Shown here: in pieces, positions 1 to 8,867 of the stretch | Layout: every line of letters begins with the position of its first letter | Position numbering within the stretch: the stretch's first letter is position 1 | Origin: an uncultured Cohaesibacter sp. | GTDB taxonomy: Bacteria; Pseudomonadota; Alphaproteobacteria; Rhizobiales; Cohaesibacteraceae | Length of the DNA: 64,000 nucleotides | Direction of reading: 5' to 3' | Assembly (NCBI RefSeq): GCF_963676275.1 | Contig: NZ_OY781091.1 | Span: 372,001 to 436,000, forward strand | The notes under the pieces: model-generated | What the model was told of the DNA's origin: nothing | Databases searched by the model: none | Seen by the model: the letters and a program-made list of their open reading frames with translations, nothing else | Translations under genes and position numbers: made by a program

Positions 1-521
1 GCGGCCGGGTTGACCTGATCATGATGCGCGTCGTCGATGTGCTCTATTCACTGCCCTTCATCTTCTTCGTGATCCTGCTTGTGGTCTTCTTCGGGCGAAA
101 CTTCATTCTGATGTTCATCGCCGTGGGAGCGGTGGAATGGCTGGATATGGCCCGCATCGTGCGCGGGCAGACCCTGTCGATCAAGCGGCAGGAATATGTT
201 CTGGCGGCCGAAGCGATGGGCGTCGGGGCAGGGGGTATCCTGCGCCGTCACATCATTCCCAACACCCTCGGTCCGGTGGTCATTTTCGTCACCCTGCTGG
301 TGCCCAAGGTCATTCTGCTGGAAAGCTTCCTCTCCTTCCTAGGGCTGGGCGTGCAAGAGCCGATGACCTCTTGGGGCGTGTTGATCTCTGAAGGCGCACG
401 CAACCTGCAAGGGGCGAGCTGGATGCTGATCTTCCCGTCTATCTTCCTGACGGCAACATTGTTTGCGCTGAACTTCATAGGCGATGGCCTGCGCGACGCG
501 CTGGACCCCAAGGATCGATAG
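1..521 (+). CDS. ABC transporter permease, OppC/DppC type (5' partial)
   Basis: This is the C-terminal part of an inner-membrane permease of a peptide or nickel/oligopeptide ABC importer. The frame is open to the left edge (the upstream residues GRVDLI continue a typical family sequence), so the gene starts outside the window and the ATG at 21 is internal. The EAA loop (EAMGVGAGGILRRHIIPN) that contacts the ATPase is present, followed by the family signatures FLSFLGLGV and the closing GDGLRDALDP. The C-terminus is complete. A double ATPase gene begins 12 bases downstream, so the two belong to one importer operon; the binding protein and second permease are presumably upstream. The substrate cannot be read from the sequence. 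Confidence 0.93.
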   Translation, partial: GRVDLIMMRVVDVLYSLPFIFFVILLVVFFGRNFILMFIAVGAVEWLDMARIVRGQTLSIKRQEYVLAAEAMGVGAGGILRRHIIPNTLGPVVIFVTLLVPKVILLESFLSFLGLGVQEPMTSWGVLISEGARNLQGASWMLIFPSIFLTATLFALNFIGDGLRDALDPKDR

Positions 522-533
522 GAGCACGGGAAA

Positions 534-2153
534 ATGACAGATAACAAAACAGCTCTGCTCGATATCAAAAATCTGCATGTGCATTTCGAGACCAACAGCG
601 ACAAGGATGTGCATGCTGTTCGTGGCATCGACATGCATATCGAGAAGGGCGAAACGGTTGCAGTGGTGGGCGAGTCCGGTTCTGGCAAGAGTCAGGTCAT
701 GATGTCCGCCATGGGCCTTCTGGCCGATAATGGCTGGGCCGAAGGATCGGTCAAATATAATGGAGACGAGATTCTGGGCTTGTCCAAGCGCAAGCTGAAC
801 AATTATCGCGGCTCCAAGATGACAATGATCTTTCAGGAACCGATGACCTCACTGGATCCGCTCTATACCATCGGACGGCAGATTTGCGAGCCACTGCAGG
901 TCCATCAGAAAATGAGCAAGAAGCGGGCCATGGCGCGCGCACTGGAACTGCTCGAACTGGTCGGTATTCCCGATCCGCAAAAGCGCCTGAAATCCTATCC
1001 TCATGAAATGTCAGGTGGCCAGCGCCAGCGCGTCATGATCGCCATGGCTTTGGCCAACAATCCCGATCTGCTGATCGCGGATGAGCCGACCACGGCGCTG
1101 GATGTGACCATTCAGGCGCAGATCCTGCAGCTGCTTGCCGATCTGCAGCAGAAGCTGGGTATGGCAATTCTCTTCATCACCCATGATCTCAATATCGTGC
1201 GGCGTTTTGCTGACCGGGTTTATGTGATGAAAACAGGGGAAGTCGTGGAGCAGGGCAACACGAAGGAAATCTTCGATGCGCCCAAGCATGATTATACCCG
1301 CATGCTGCTATCCGCCGAGCCGGAAGGGCGCAAGGCCGCTCCGGAATCGGGGGCTCCCGTGCTGCTGGAAGGCAAGGGTGTCAATGTCAGCTTCGACATC
1401 ACCTCCGGCCTCTTCGGATCGCAGAAGCATATTCTGCGCGCCGTCAACAATGTCGATATCCGCCTCAAACAGGGGCAGACCATCGGTATTGTGGGCGAGT
1501 CCGGCTCGGGCAAGTCAACCCTTGGACGGGCCTTGTTGCGGCTGACCAAGGTCAGCGGCGACGTGCTGCTCGATGGCGAGAATATGAACCGGATTTCGGC
1601 CGAAGCCATGCGAGAGCATCGCAAGCGGCTGCAGCTGGTTTTTCAGGATCCCTTCGGCTCCCTGTCGCCGCGCATGATGGTTGGTCAGATCATTACTGAA
1701 GGTCTGCTGGTGCATCATCCCGAATTGTCCGCCAGAGAGCGGGATCAACGCGCCATCGAGGCGCTCGAAGAGGTGCAGCTTGATCCGGCCATGCGCAACC
1801 GCTATCCGCATGAATTCTCCGGTGGTCAGCGTCAGCGCATCGCGATTGCCCGCGCCATGGTACTCAAGCCTCGGATCGTCGTGCTCGATGAACCGACGTC
1901 GGCCCTTGACCGCTCGGTGCAGAAGCAGATTGTCGAATTGCTGCGAGATCTTCAGGACAAGAACAATCTCTCCTATCTCTTCATCTCTCACGACCTTTCC
2001 GTCGTCCGGGCAATGTCGGACTATGTGATGGTCATGAAGCAGGGCGTGATTGTCGAGGAAGGTCTGACAGAGCAGATTTTCGATGAACCAAGAGAGCTTT
2101 ACACAAAGCAGCTGATGGCTGCCGCCTTCGATCTGGAGCCCATTTCGGCCTGA
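534..2153 (+). CDS. ABC transporter ATP-binding protein with two fused ATPase domains (DppD-DppF / YejF type)
   Basis: A cytoplasmic ATPase that powers the peptide-type importer encoded just upstream. It is 539 residues long because two nucleotide-binding domains are fused, as in YejF. Domain 1 has Walker A GESGSGKS at about residues 46-53, the signature SGGQRQRV and Walker B LLIADEP. Domain 2 repeats them from about residue 318 ([24 protein letters not shown]). Each half ends in the oligopeptide-family C-terminal region. The ATG has a GGAG-like site in the gap after the permease. A strong terminator follows the stop, so this is the last gene of the operon. The family is secure; the substrate is not known. 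Confidence 0.95.
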   Translation: MTDNKTALLDIKNLHVHFETNSDKDVHAVRGIDMHIEKGETVAVVGESGSGKSQVMMSAMGLLADNGWAEGSVKYNGDEILGLSKRKLNNYRGSKMTMIFQEPMTSLDPLYTIGRQICEPLQVHQKMSKKRAMARALELLELVGIPDPQKRLKSYPHEMSGGQRQRVMIAMALANNPDLLIADEPTTALDVTIQAQILQLLADLQQKLGMAILFITHDLNIVRRFADRVYVMKTGEVVEQGNTKEIFDAPKHDYTRMLLSAEPEGRKAAPESGAPVLLEGKGVNVSFDITSGLFGSQKHILRAVNNVDIRLKQGQTIGIVGESGSGKSTLGRALLRLTKVSGDVLLDGENMNRISAEAMREHRKRLQLVFQDPFGSLSPRMMVGQIITEGLLVHHPELSARERDQRAIEALEEVQLDPAMRNRYPHEFSGGQRQRIAIARAMVLKPRIVVLDEPTSALDRSVQKQIVELLRDLQDKNNLSYLFISHDLSVVRAMSDYVMVMKQGVIVEEGLTEQIFDEPRELYTKQLMAAAFDLEPISA

Positions 2154-2177
2154 TCGGAACGATAATATAATGATTTC

Positions 2178-2204
2178 AAGGGCGCCGCTTGGGCGCCCTT
2201 TTTG
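2178..2204 (+). terminator. Rho-independent terminator of the ABC operon
   Basis: A perfect 9-bp GC-rich stem (AAGGGCGCC / GGCGCCCTT) with a 5-base loop, followed by a run of T, lies 25 bases after the ATPase stop codon. Confidence 0.9.
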
Positions 2205-3151
2205 TATCTTCAGACCTTCGCTACAGCTTTGCACAGAGATGAACCACGCCATCGATCGGATCGAGGCGCCAGAATAACGCGTTTATTTCACTGTGAGAGT
2301 CTGTGAAGCCTCAAAAGTCGTCTGTTAAGGAGGGCGCGCAGATAGGCAGGAATCACAAATCCATCCGCCTAAAAGAGGCAGACGAACAAAAACCTTGATA
2401 ATTTGGAGAAAATTACGGCTATAGTCGTCCTCACGCTGTGGACAAGCGCGGGCAAAAGGGCCATTTCAGGCCATCAGAAAAGAATTAACACAATTACAGC
2501 AAATGAAAAGTTGTAATTGGGCTTTTCTTGCACAAATTCTAATGATATAAATTTCGTCACGGAGCGAGCACTACCCGTCAGGTGTCGCAAGCAGTAAAGC
2601 TTAGACAGGTAACCCAACTCACCCCGTGACGACAGTGTCCATCACTATCATGTGTCGCAAGCAGTTAGATGGACAGACTGTATCCGTTTCAAACCGTTGA
2701 CGCGGTCCAAAACGGAATTTCTATGTAGTGGCATGTCGAGAATTCGCAAGTTCCGGCATGCCACACCTTTAAAACCTTCTCCCAAAACAAATTCAGCAAA
2801 CCCATCTTGCAGATGCTGCAGCCATTTTCGTTTCGGCTTTCCGTATGTCGATTCTAAATCGCTTCTCATCACGCCAGAAAGCTCATTACAAACTTTCACT
2901 TTATATGTGCATGACAAAAGTGCCATTACGAATGGACATTTCGTGTAAGATCAAAATAGACAATTAGACATCCATTGTCAATCTTTCAGGTAAATTAAAT
3001 TTACAGAAAACTGCTTTTCGTATAGTCTTTTATAAGATACGAAATAATAGCAATCGTCTCGGCCAGCATAATTAGGCCATAAGTAACAACGCACTTCACA
3101 TTTTGAACAGGGGAAGCACATTCGTGTCGCAAGGAATGTGTCGCAAGCAAA
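2205..3151. other. Long AT-rich gene-free region with repeats, upstream of the TetR gene
   Basis: About 950 bases without a convincing gene. It is clearly richer in A and T than its flanks. Two short opposed open frames near 2650-2950 have no recognisable features and look like chance. It holds four copies of a GTGTCGCAAG element (annotated separately) and an inverted repeat CGTCACGG (2555-2562) / CCGTGACG (2624-2631) that encloses the first copy. The region may contain the promoter and control sites of the TetR gene, or be the remnant of a lost insert. Confidence 0.5.
2582..3150 (+). repeat. Dispersed direct repeats GTGTCGCAAGCA (four copies)
   Basis: Copies start at 2582 and 2652 (both extended to GTGTCGCAAGCAGT), at 3124 (ends in GGA rather than GCA) and at 3138 (GTGTCGCAAGCAA). 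The last two are 14 bases apart, and the final copy ends one base before the TetR start codon. All point the same way. Their position suggests operator half-sites, but direct rather than inverted orientation is unusual for TetR proteins. Confidence 0.55.
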
Positions 3152-3727
3152 ATGACAAGTACAAAAGACAAGATAATATCGGCGGCGAAGGAGCTCATTT
3201 CGCGCTACGGCTACAACAGGACATCCATGACGGATGTGGCCAAGGAAGCAGGCCTCTCCAGACAAACGGTGTATGCCGTCTTTGCCAATAAGGAAGATCT
3301 TTATGCAGAGACCGCCTATTTTACCTTCAAGGAGCATCTGAACAAGGTTCGGGAGGAACTGACCCATTGCACCTGTCTGCGTGAGCAGCTGCAGGTCTAT
3401 TTCGATGTCATGGTGATCGACCCTTTTCGATTTTTACAGCAGCATCCGGAGGCAATAACGCTCTGGAATGGCGCTGCCATGCGCAATCATCCTGCCGTGA
3501 TCAAGCTGAAACAGGAGCATAAGCTGTTTCTGGCCGAATTGTTTGTCCCCTACGCCAAATATATCGGCGCTTCAGGACAGAGCCCGGCCAATATGGCCGA
3601 TTTGATCATTCTGACCTGCAACGAGTTGAAGTGCGGCAAGGCCCATTCGATTGATGAGTTGAATGCGTTGCTCGATACTTTGGCTGCGTCCATTCTGGCG
3701 TTGGCCAGCCCGGGTGAAGCTGCCTGA
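3152..3727 (+). CDS. TetR/AcrR family transcriptional regulator
   Basis: A 191-residue one-component regulator. The N-terminal helix-turn-helix (about residues 8-55) carries the family pattern IISAAKELISRYGY, then TSMTDVAKEAGLSRQTVYAVF and NKEDLY. The rest is a helical ligand and dimer domain typical in length for the family. The ATG directly follows the last of four GTGTCGCAAG repeats, so autoregulation through those repeats is a reasonable guess. No target gene is evident: the upstream ABC operon is closed by a terminator and the porin downstream is convergent. The ligand is unknown. Confidence 0.9.
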   Translation: MTSTKDKIISAAKELISRYGYNRTSMTDVAKEAGLSRQTVYAVFANKEDLYAETAYFTFKEHLNKVREELTHCTCLREQLQVYFDVMVIDPFRFLQQHPEAITLWNGAAMRNHPAVIKLKQEHKLFLAELFVPYAKYIGASGQSPANMADLIILTCNELKCGKAHSIDELNALLDTLAASILALASPGEAA

Positions 3728-3869
3728 CAGGCTTTCGGAGCAAAAGAGTCCGAAAAAGTATACAAGGTCGGTTTTCCGTGATTGGAAAGCCGGCCCTTTT
3801 CATGTCCGGTTCCCGGTTCCTGCTATCATGGGCATCAGGCCTGATCATCTGGGCTCATCATCAGGACAT

Positions 3870-3900
3870 AAAAAAATCCCGGAAGCGAAGCTCCCGGGAT
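3870..3900 (-). terminator. Rho-independent terminator of the porin gene
   Basis: On the minus strand an ATCCCGGGA / TCCGGGAT stem with a short loop is followed by seven T residues, 30 bases after the porin stop. Confidence 0.85.
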
Positions 3901-3930
3901 CTTGATAATTCAAACAGTATGACGCTGTTC

Positions 3931-5055
3931 TTAGAAGTCGCGCTGCAGACGCAGTTTGCCTTCCCAAGTGTCATAGTCAGCGGTAGAAGCTGCACGCTCG
4001 AAGTCACGATCGGTGTACTGGATACCAGCGATGACTTTGAGGTTTTTAACTGGCTTGTAGCCCAGTTCAGCAGATGCGGACCACTGATCGAAGTCTTCGG
4101 AAGCGCCCTGGTCGTCATATTCGGCATAACCACCGGAAATAACGGTCCACAGGTTATCAGCAAAAGCATATTTCAGGCTTGCGGATACGCCATAGAGTTC
4201 GTTGAGTTCGTATTCGGAACCCTTCAGGGTGGCGTCAGACATTACAGAGCTGTCGTTGATGCCGTTCCAAGCCATTGCACCTTTGGTGTAGAAGCCGTTC
4301 AGGCCGAATTCAGAACCTTCAGACAGCATGTCGAGGTTGAAAATGCCACCAGCAGCTACGGAGTAAGCTACATCGTTGTCGTAACGAGCGTCAGCATAAC
4401 GAGCCTGGCTTACGATACCACCGAGGGAAACGCTACCCCAAGCCTGGTCAACTTTCAAACGAGCAACCAGGGTAGGCAGGGACTGACCAGCATAGTCAAG
4501 AGCAGGTGTCAGATCGCCGATCAGATGTTTGTTGTTAGCAATACCCAGAGTAGCGGTTACGCCATTGCCCAGAGCCATGTTGTAGCCCATCTGAGGAACG
4601 GTGGTGTCACCCAGATCATAGTCGCCGCCGTACATGTCGCCAACATAGTCAACGATACCAGCAGAAGAAAGGAAGCCAGCGTAGAAGCCGCCGAGGGTCA
4701 ACCATGCTTTAGCAATAGAGATGTCGCCATCGTCTTCGCCTTCGATACGAACGCGAGAAGACAGGGTGCCGAGTTCGGTTTCTTCTTTAGCGTCGAAGTT
4801 AACCTGACCACGTGCCCAGATGTCGAATTTTTCGTCAGAGCGGGAGTCAGCGTCGTTGAAGCGAGCTTCAGTACGGACATAACCGCTGATTTTCAGGCAG
4901 GTGTCGGTGCCTGGCAGGAAGAAGTAGCCTGCGCCATATGCGTCGCAAACTTTTACGTAATCTACAGGTTCTGCTACTGGAAGATCTGCTGCCTGAGCTG
5001 CGCCGCCAGCGACCAATGCTGCTGCAGAACCGAGGATGAGGCTCTTGATGTTCAT
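3931..5055 (-). CDS. Outer-membrane porin, Omp2b family (Porin_2)
   Basis: A 374-residue trimeric beta-barrel porin for general diffusion across the outer membrane, of the family typical of Brucella and other Hyphomicrobiales. A signal peptide of about 22 residues ends in AAQAA, and the mature protein starts with the family hallmark ADLPVAEPVDYVKVCDAYGAG. A Cys pair lies in the first segment (VCDAYG and DTCLKISGY). The chain has alternating strands and ends in a C-terminal aromatic residue (QRDF), needed for barrel assembly. The ATG has AGGG 8 bases upstream. The gene stands alone with its own terminator, and its codon use looks optimised, as expected for an abundant protein. Confidence 0.95.
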   Translation of the reverse strand: MNIKSLILGSAAALVAGGAAQAADLPVAEPVDYVKVCDAYGAGYFFLPGTDTCLKISGYVRTEARFNDADSRSDEKFDIWARGQVNFDAKEETELGTLSSRVRIEGEDDGDISIAKAWLTLGGFYAGFLSSAGIVDYVGDMYGGDYDLGDTTVPQMGYNMALGNGVTATLGIANNKHLIGDLTPALDYAGQSLPTLVARLKVDQAWGSVSLGGIVSQARYADARYDNDVAYSVAAGGIFNLDMLSEGSEFGLNGFYTKGAMAWNGINDSSVMSDATLKGSEYELNELYGVSASLKYAFADNLWTVISGGYAEYDDQGASEDFDQWSASAELGYKPVKNLKVIAGIQYTDRDFERAASTADYDTWEGKLRLQRDF

Positions 5056-5553
5056 AATTCTGACCCTAGTATTTGATAAGCTTGCGACAGGGAGACAATA
5101 ACCGTTAAATTGTAAATCACAAACAGACTTTCAGAGTCCAATTGTCAAATGGACCGTCCTGTTGCAAAAAAAACACAAGAACGTCCCTGAGGCGCAGAAA
5201 ACGGCCAGTTTGAATGGGGGAATGGAGGATTGTCGGCTGTTGGAATTCTGGATTTTAACAAAATGCATGCCGACTTGTGCTCTTTATGATGTGCATTCAA
5301 GCTTGCCTCGGGCTGACCTCCGGGCAATCTGCGCTCATCTTCTTGGCCTCAGAGTCGCCTCTGTTGCGCGGCTCTGAAAGGGTGATCAGGATGACAAGGC
5401 GGCCAAAAGGCGACCGCAGGCACATTGCCTTTGAAGCGGGATCCGTGCCGGTCATGAATAAAGGGGCCGATGGCCCCTTATGATAATTTGATGTTTGATG
5501 GTCTTGCGCAGCGCACTCAATCAAAGCGCATCTTGCATCGCGAGAAAAGTCAT
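5056..5553. other. Intergenic region upstream of the porin and downstream of the NifX-like gene
   Basis: Nearly 500 bases that hold the porin leader and promoter (right of 5056) and, at 5461-5479, a hairpin closing the NifX-like gene. No gene can be supported here: the short open frames on both strands lack ribosome sites and known motifs. Confidence 0.6.
5459..5479 (-). terminator. Probable terminator downstream of the NifX-like gene
   Basis: An 8-bp stem AAGGGGCC / GGCCCCTT with a 3-base loop; on the minus strand it runs into TTTATTC. It sits about 75 bases beyond the stop of the NifX-like gene. Confidence 0.6.
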
Positions 5554-5925
5554 CTAGTGATGATGATCTCCATGGTCGTGATTGCAATCGCAAAGCTGGG
5601 GCAGATTCTGACCATTCATCATGAATTCCCTGACGGCCTCCAGCGGGTCGCTTTTCTCCGTGATGCTGGCAATCAGACCGCGCGCATGCATCCGGCGGGC
5701 AAAGCCTGCGCCAAAGGAGGCTGACAGGATGACATCGACCGCATCAAGCGGATGGGCGATGCCACTATCGCCGACTTCATGCATGGCCATTTCTTTGGGC
5801 AGGTCGATACGGTCGGTCTCCACCGGCAAAAGATCGTCGCCGACGGTATAGACCAGAAAGCGCCGGGCGCGTCCTGCATGGTTGGTCACTGTGCGGAAAT
5901 TCTGAGAGGAAACAGCAATTTTCAT
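5554..5925 (-). CDS. NifX/NafY-like protein (dinitrogenase iron-molybdenum cofactor family) with His-rich tail
   Basis: A 123-residue protein of the small family that binds iron-sulfur or molybdenum-iron cofactor precursors (NifX, NafY, NifB C-terminus). The N-terminus MKIAVSSQNFRTVTNHAGRA matches the family start, including the conserved TNHAG segment, and a DVILSASFGAGFARRMHARG core follows. The tail CDCNHDHGDHHH is rich in Cys and His and should bind metal. I chose the ATG at 5925 because the family begins with MKIAV and GGAG lies upstream; a longer frame back to 6036 is less likely. No nif genes are nearby, so a role in nitrogen fixation is not implied. Confidence 0.8.
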   Translation of the reverse strand: MKIAVSSQNFRTVTNHAGRARRFLVYTVGDDLLPVETDRIDLPKEMAMHEVGDSGIAHPLDAVDVILSASFGAGFARRMHARGLIASITEKSDPLEAVREFMMNGQNLPQLCDCNHDHGDHHH

Positions 5926-6193
5926 GTCACGCTCCAAATCGTGATATTGGCTCGTCCGGCTTTGCCTCTTGGGCCTTGCCAGAATCGAATATGAAAGAGG
6001 CTTATGATGAAGGGTCTGAACAGATCTCTCATGCATAGGCTTACGCTGCTCTTGTTCCCCGGTCCGGAATAAGACGCACCCATGAGGTGCTCTACAACAA
6101 TATCAAAGGAAGTAAGCGGACTTGAGGCAAGTTGCAAGGCTTGCAGCAAGCGCAGCCGAAAGTTATGCGCAATCAGATAGGCAAGAGCGTGCC

Positions 6194-6940
6194 TTAAGGG
6201 CCCCGCTCATTCTGTTGCGCGGCTGGCAATTCCTGCTCCCCGGTCGGAAAGCTCAGCTTCTCCAGCTCCTCGGCATAGTCGGCAAGGGCTTCCTTGCCTT
6301 TGGGTGTCATCTGGTAGATGCCGGTGGCGATCCGTTCGAACCAGCCATAATGGTCGTCGGACATGATCCGGCGGGCATGCTCCACTTCCGTGCCGCGTGC
6401 CAGAAGCGCGGCCTTGGTCGGGCCATGCTCGGCGAGATATTTGAGACATTTGAGAGCATCCTGCCGATAGGCCGTGACCAGCGCCCTGCGGCGTGAGGCT
6501 CCGCCCTGATTGGGATCGCCCACCCGGCGGGCAAATTCGCGCAACAGGCGCGTCTTGCGCGGTTTCACCTGTCGCGGCTTGTAAGGGGCCGGGTCGAGAT
6601 GGGGCGTCACGAAGCCGTCCTTGAGGCGCACAGAGATCAGACCGAGGCCGAGGCGACGGCAAAGCGCGATGTTATTCTTAAGCGATTTTTGAAATTGACG
6701 GCTGCCGCTGTGCGGTACGGCGATATAGACCGCATCGCTCACGCTCTGGCGTGTGATGGCCTGATGGAACAGGGTGAGCGAAAAGCCGAGCTTCAATTCG
6801 ACAATCAGCGGTTCGTCATCACCCCTGCTTGCCACGATATCGGCCGCGCCCACTTCTCCCTTCACCTCGTAACCCTGCTGTTCGAGATAGGTCTTGATCG
6901 GGGGATAAAGATCGGTTTCGCGGACGGTGGCAGAAGCCAT
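6194..6940 (-). CDS. DUF2161 family protein, PD-(D/E)XK nuclease-like with C-terminal winged helix
   Basis: A 248-residue protein. The N-terminal half has the core pattern of PD-(D/E)XK phosphodiesterases: Asp34 in AADIVAS, then the strand LIVELKL with Glu48 and Lys50. The C-terminal half (about 160-235) looks like a winged helix, with ALKCLKYLAEHGPTKAALLA and GIYQMTPKGKEAL. This layout fits DUF2161, a family found in Alphaproteobacteria whose function I do not know. The gene stands alone and shares no operon with the divergent or convergent neighbours. A role in DNA repair or in restriction of foreign DNA is only a guess from the fold. Confidence 0.72.
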   Translation of the reverse strand: MASATVRETDLYPPIKTYLEQQGYEVKGEVGAADIVASRGDDEPLIVELKLGFSLTLFHQAITRQSVSDAVYIAVPHSGSRQFQKSLKNNIALCRRLGLGLISVRLKDGFVTPHLDPAPYKPRQVKPRKTRLLREFARRVGDPNQGGASRRRALVTAYRQDALKCLKYLAEHGPTKAALLARGTEVEHARRIMSDDHYGWFERIATGIYQMTPKGKEALADYAEELEKLSFPTGEQELPAAQQNERGP

Positions 6941-7060
6941 GGATTTTCCTTCGCAACGGGCCAGAGCCTTTTGCCGCTTTGGCCTTGATGGTCAGCATCT
7001 CGAATCAAGGCGGCAGATTGTTGCTGCAAACTAGCGGATTCGCGCCGGGAAGGAAAAATG

Positions 7061-7113
7061 AAAAGCGGAACCGCGCACACCGCCGGGGGGAAGGCGAAGA
7101 GGGGCGCGGTTCC
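7061..7113 (-). terminator. Terminator of the ACC deaminase gene
   Basis: A perfect 10-bp stem GGAACCGCGC / GCGCGGTTCC encloses a 27-base loop with a smaller inner hairpin. On the minus strand it is followed by GCTTTTCATTTTT. It lies 22 bases after the stop. Confidence 0.75.
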
Positions 7114-7134
7114 AGAACGGGCAGGTAGCAGGTC

Positions 7135-8148
7135 CTAGCCGTCCTTGTAATAATAGCTGTAGCCATTCAGCGCCGGTGCACCGCCCAGATGGGCATAGAG
7201 GACCTTCGAGCCTTCGGGGAAGAAACCCTTTTTGGTAAGATCGATGAGACCCTGCATGCTTTTGCCTTCATAGACCGGATCGGTCATCATCGCTTCGGTG
7301 CGGGCCGCAAGGCGAATGGCTTCATTGGTCTCCTCGGAAGGAACCCCATAGGCCGGATAGGCATAATCTTCCAAAATGACGATCTCGTCTTCGCGCACCT
7401 TGCGGCCAAGCCCGACAAGTTCGGCGCTGTTATCGACGATGGAGCGAACCTGAGCGCGGGTCTGTTCCGGCGTTGCCGAAGCGTCAATCCCGATCACTCG
7501 GTCAGCACGGTCCTGCGCAGCAAAGCCGACGATCATGCCGCCCTGAGTCGAGCCGGTTACGACACACACCACGATATAGTCGAATGTGAAGCCCAGTTCC
7601 TTTTCCTGCTCGGCCACTTCCTCGGCAAAGCCGATATAGCCCAGTGCGCCATATTTATGCACCGATGCCCCTGCCGGAATCGCATAAGGCACACCACCGG
7701 CATCCTTGACCGACTGAATCGCATTCTCCCAGCTCTGACGAATGCCGATGTCGAAACCGTCCTCCACCAGACGACTGTCGGCGCCCATCAGCCGGGTCAT
7801 CAGGATATTGCCGACCCGGTCATAGACGGCATCATAATGGGGTACCCATTTTTCCTGCACCACAACGCATTTCATGCCGATCTTGGCCGCAGCCGCTGCG
7901 ACCATGCGCGTGTGGTTGGATTGTACGCCGCCGATCGAGACCAGCGTATCGGCCCCCGAAGCAATGGCGTCGGGAATGATATATTCCAGCTTGCGCAGTT
8001 TGTTGCCGCCCATGGCAAGGCCGGAATTGCAGTCGTCGCGCTTGGCGTAGATTTCAACCTTGCCGCCCAGCGCCTCGGACAGGCGGGGGAGTTTTTCAAT
8101 TGGAGTCGGACCAAAGGTCAGCGGATAGCGTTCAAATTTTTCAAGCAA
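7135..8148 (-). CDS. acdS: 1-aminocyclopropane-1-carboxylate deaminase
   Basis: A 337-residue PLP enzyme of the cytoplasm that splits ACC, the plant ethylene precursor, into ammonia and 2-oxobutanoate. The PLP lysine is Lys50 in [12 protein letters not shown]. The residues that separate true ACC deaminases from D-cysteine desulfhydrases are present: Tyr293-Glu294 in DPVYEGKS and Leu321 in HLGGAPALN, each one position off the Pseudomonas numbering (294, 295, 322). Length and C-terminus (YSYYYKDG) match the family. The start codon is TTG at 8148, with AGAGG 6 bases upstream; no ATG fits. An Lrp-type regulator is divergent, with a palindromic site 59 bases upstream. Found in plant-associated and also in some marine relatives. 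Confidence 0.96.
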   Translation of the reverse strand: MLEKFERYPLTFGPTPIEKLPRLSEALGGKVEIYAKRDDCNSGLAMGGNKLRKLEYIIPDAIASGADTLVSIGGVQSNHTRMVAAAAAKIGMKCVVVQEKWVPHYDAVYDRVGNILMTRLMGADSRLVEDGFDIGIRQSWENAIQSVKDAGGVPYAIPAGASVHKYGALGYIGFAEEVAEQEKELGFTFDYIVVCVVTGSTQGGMIVGFAAQDRADRVIGIDASATPEQTRAQVRSIVDNSAELVGLGRKVREDEIVILEDYAYPAYGVPSEETNEAIRLAARTEAMMTDPVYEGKSMQGLIDLTKKGFFPEGSKVLYAHLGGAPALNGYSYYYKDG

Positions 8149-8206
8149 TGGAAACCTCTTGGAATGGATGCTGATTCTGATATGGCTTCAGAATAACCAA
8201 TATCGA

Positions 8207-8223
8207 ATGAAAGGTGCTTTGAA
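8207..8223. promoter_or_regulatory. Candidate Lrp-type operator upstream of acdS
   Basis: ATGAAAG-GTG-CTTTGAA is an imperfect copy of the perfect palindrome at 8300-8316, with the same 3-base spacer. It lies 59 bases upstream of the acdS start and is the likely site at which the divergent Lrp-type protein acts on acdS. Confidence 0.6.
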
Positions 8224-8299
8224 AGTTGTTAGAGAAAATTGATAAAATCGGATAGGATTGGTTTAAATGTGAGATAATAGAGCAAAATTATCATAATTA

Positions 8300-8316
8300 A
8301 TGAAAGAATCTTTCAT
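8300..8316. promoter_or_regulatory. Candidate Lrp-type operator overlapping the regulator's ribosome site
   Basis: ATGAAAG-AAT-CTTTCAT is a perfect inverted repeat whose last base touches the ATG of the Lrp-type gene. It covers the ribosome-binding region, so it could act as an autoregulatory operator, or as an RNA hairpin that hides the ribosome site. Confidence 0.65.
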
Positions 8317-8784
8317 ATGCCTGAAGCCGGACTTGATCGCATCGACAGGAACATATTGCGCCAATTGCAGAAAAACGGTCGCCTCAGCAACGCCGATCTG
8401 GCCGAACGGGTCAATGTGAGCCCGGCGACCTGTCACAGGCGCACGCAGCGACTGTTCGAAGAGGGCTATATTCTGGGCGTGCATGCCCATATCAATCCCA
8501 AGCCGGTCGGGCTGGGGGCGCTGGTGATGGTCGGGGTGGTGCTTGATCATTCCACGCCGGAAAGCTTCAGGGCCTTTGAAGAGGCGATCGCCTCCATGCC
8601 CGTTGTGCTCAACTGCAATCTGGTTGCTGGGGATTTTGATTATCTGCTGACCATCCGTGTGCGGGACATGAGCGACTTCAATACACTGCATGGCGAACAA
8701 CTGATCGCCTTGCCCGGCGTGCGCCAGACCCGCACCTTCTTTGTCATGAAGGAAGTCAAAAACAATGAGCCGCTCCCTTTTTGA
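8317..8784 (+). CDS. acdR: Lrp/AsnC family transcriptional regulator of ACC deaminase
   Basis: A 155-residue regulator with an N-terminal AsnC-type helix-turn-helix (LDRIDRNILRQLQKNGRLSNA, then NVSPATCHRRTQRLFEEGYI) and a C-terminal RAM ligand-binding domain (about 70-150, with GDFDYLLTIRVRDMSDF). In proteobacteria an Lrp-type gene divergent from acdS is known as acdR/lrpL and activates acdS in response to ACC; the divergent arrangement here, 168 bases apart, supports that name. Two related palindromes lie between the genes, one touching this start codon. The stop codon lies in the loop of a terminator hairpin. Confidence 0.85.
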   Translation: MPEAGLDRIDRNILRQLQKNGRLSNADLAERVNVSPATCHRRTQRLFEEGYILGVHAHINPKPVGLGALVMVGVVLDHSTPESFRAFEEAIASMPVVLNCNLVAGDFDYLLTIRVRDMSDFNTLHGEQLIALPGVRQTRTFFVMKEVKNNEPLPF

Positions 8785-8803
8785 GGAAGCGGCTCATCTG
8801 TTT
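8765..8803 (+). terminator. Terminator hairpin spanning the acdR stop codon
   Basis: A perfect 10-bp stem ATGAGCCGCT / AGCGGCTCAT (8765-8774 and 8788-8797). The TGA of the regulator gene (8782-8784) lies in the loop, and CTGTTT follows. The left arm is coding sequence. Confidence 0.7.
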
Positions 8804-8867
8804 GGCGTCCGGACGGCCTCAAGAGCCAAAGGGCAATCGGGAAGCCTTTTCTATTATATAGGGATGA

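Noticed and set aside
2648-2948. Two opposed frames of 92 and 98 codons
   Set aside because: They overlap each other in an AT-rich region with repeats, lack ribosome sites and show no domain features.
3778-5076. A 432-codon open frame on the plus strand across the porin gene
   Set aside because: It is the antisense of a clear Omp2b porin with signal peptide and terminator; its translation has no known motifs.
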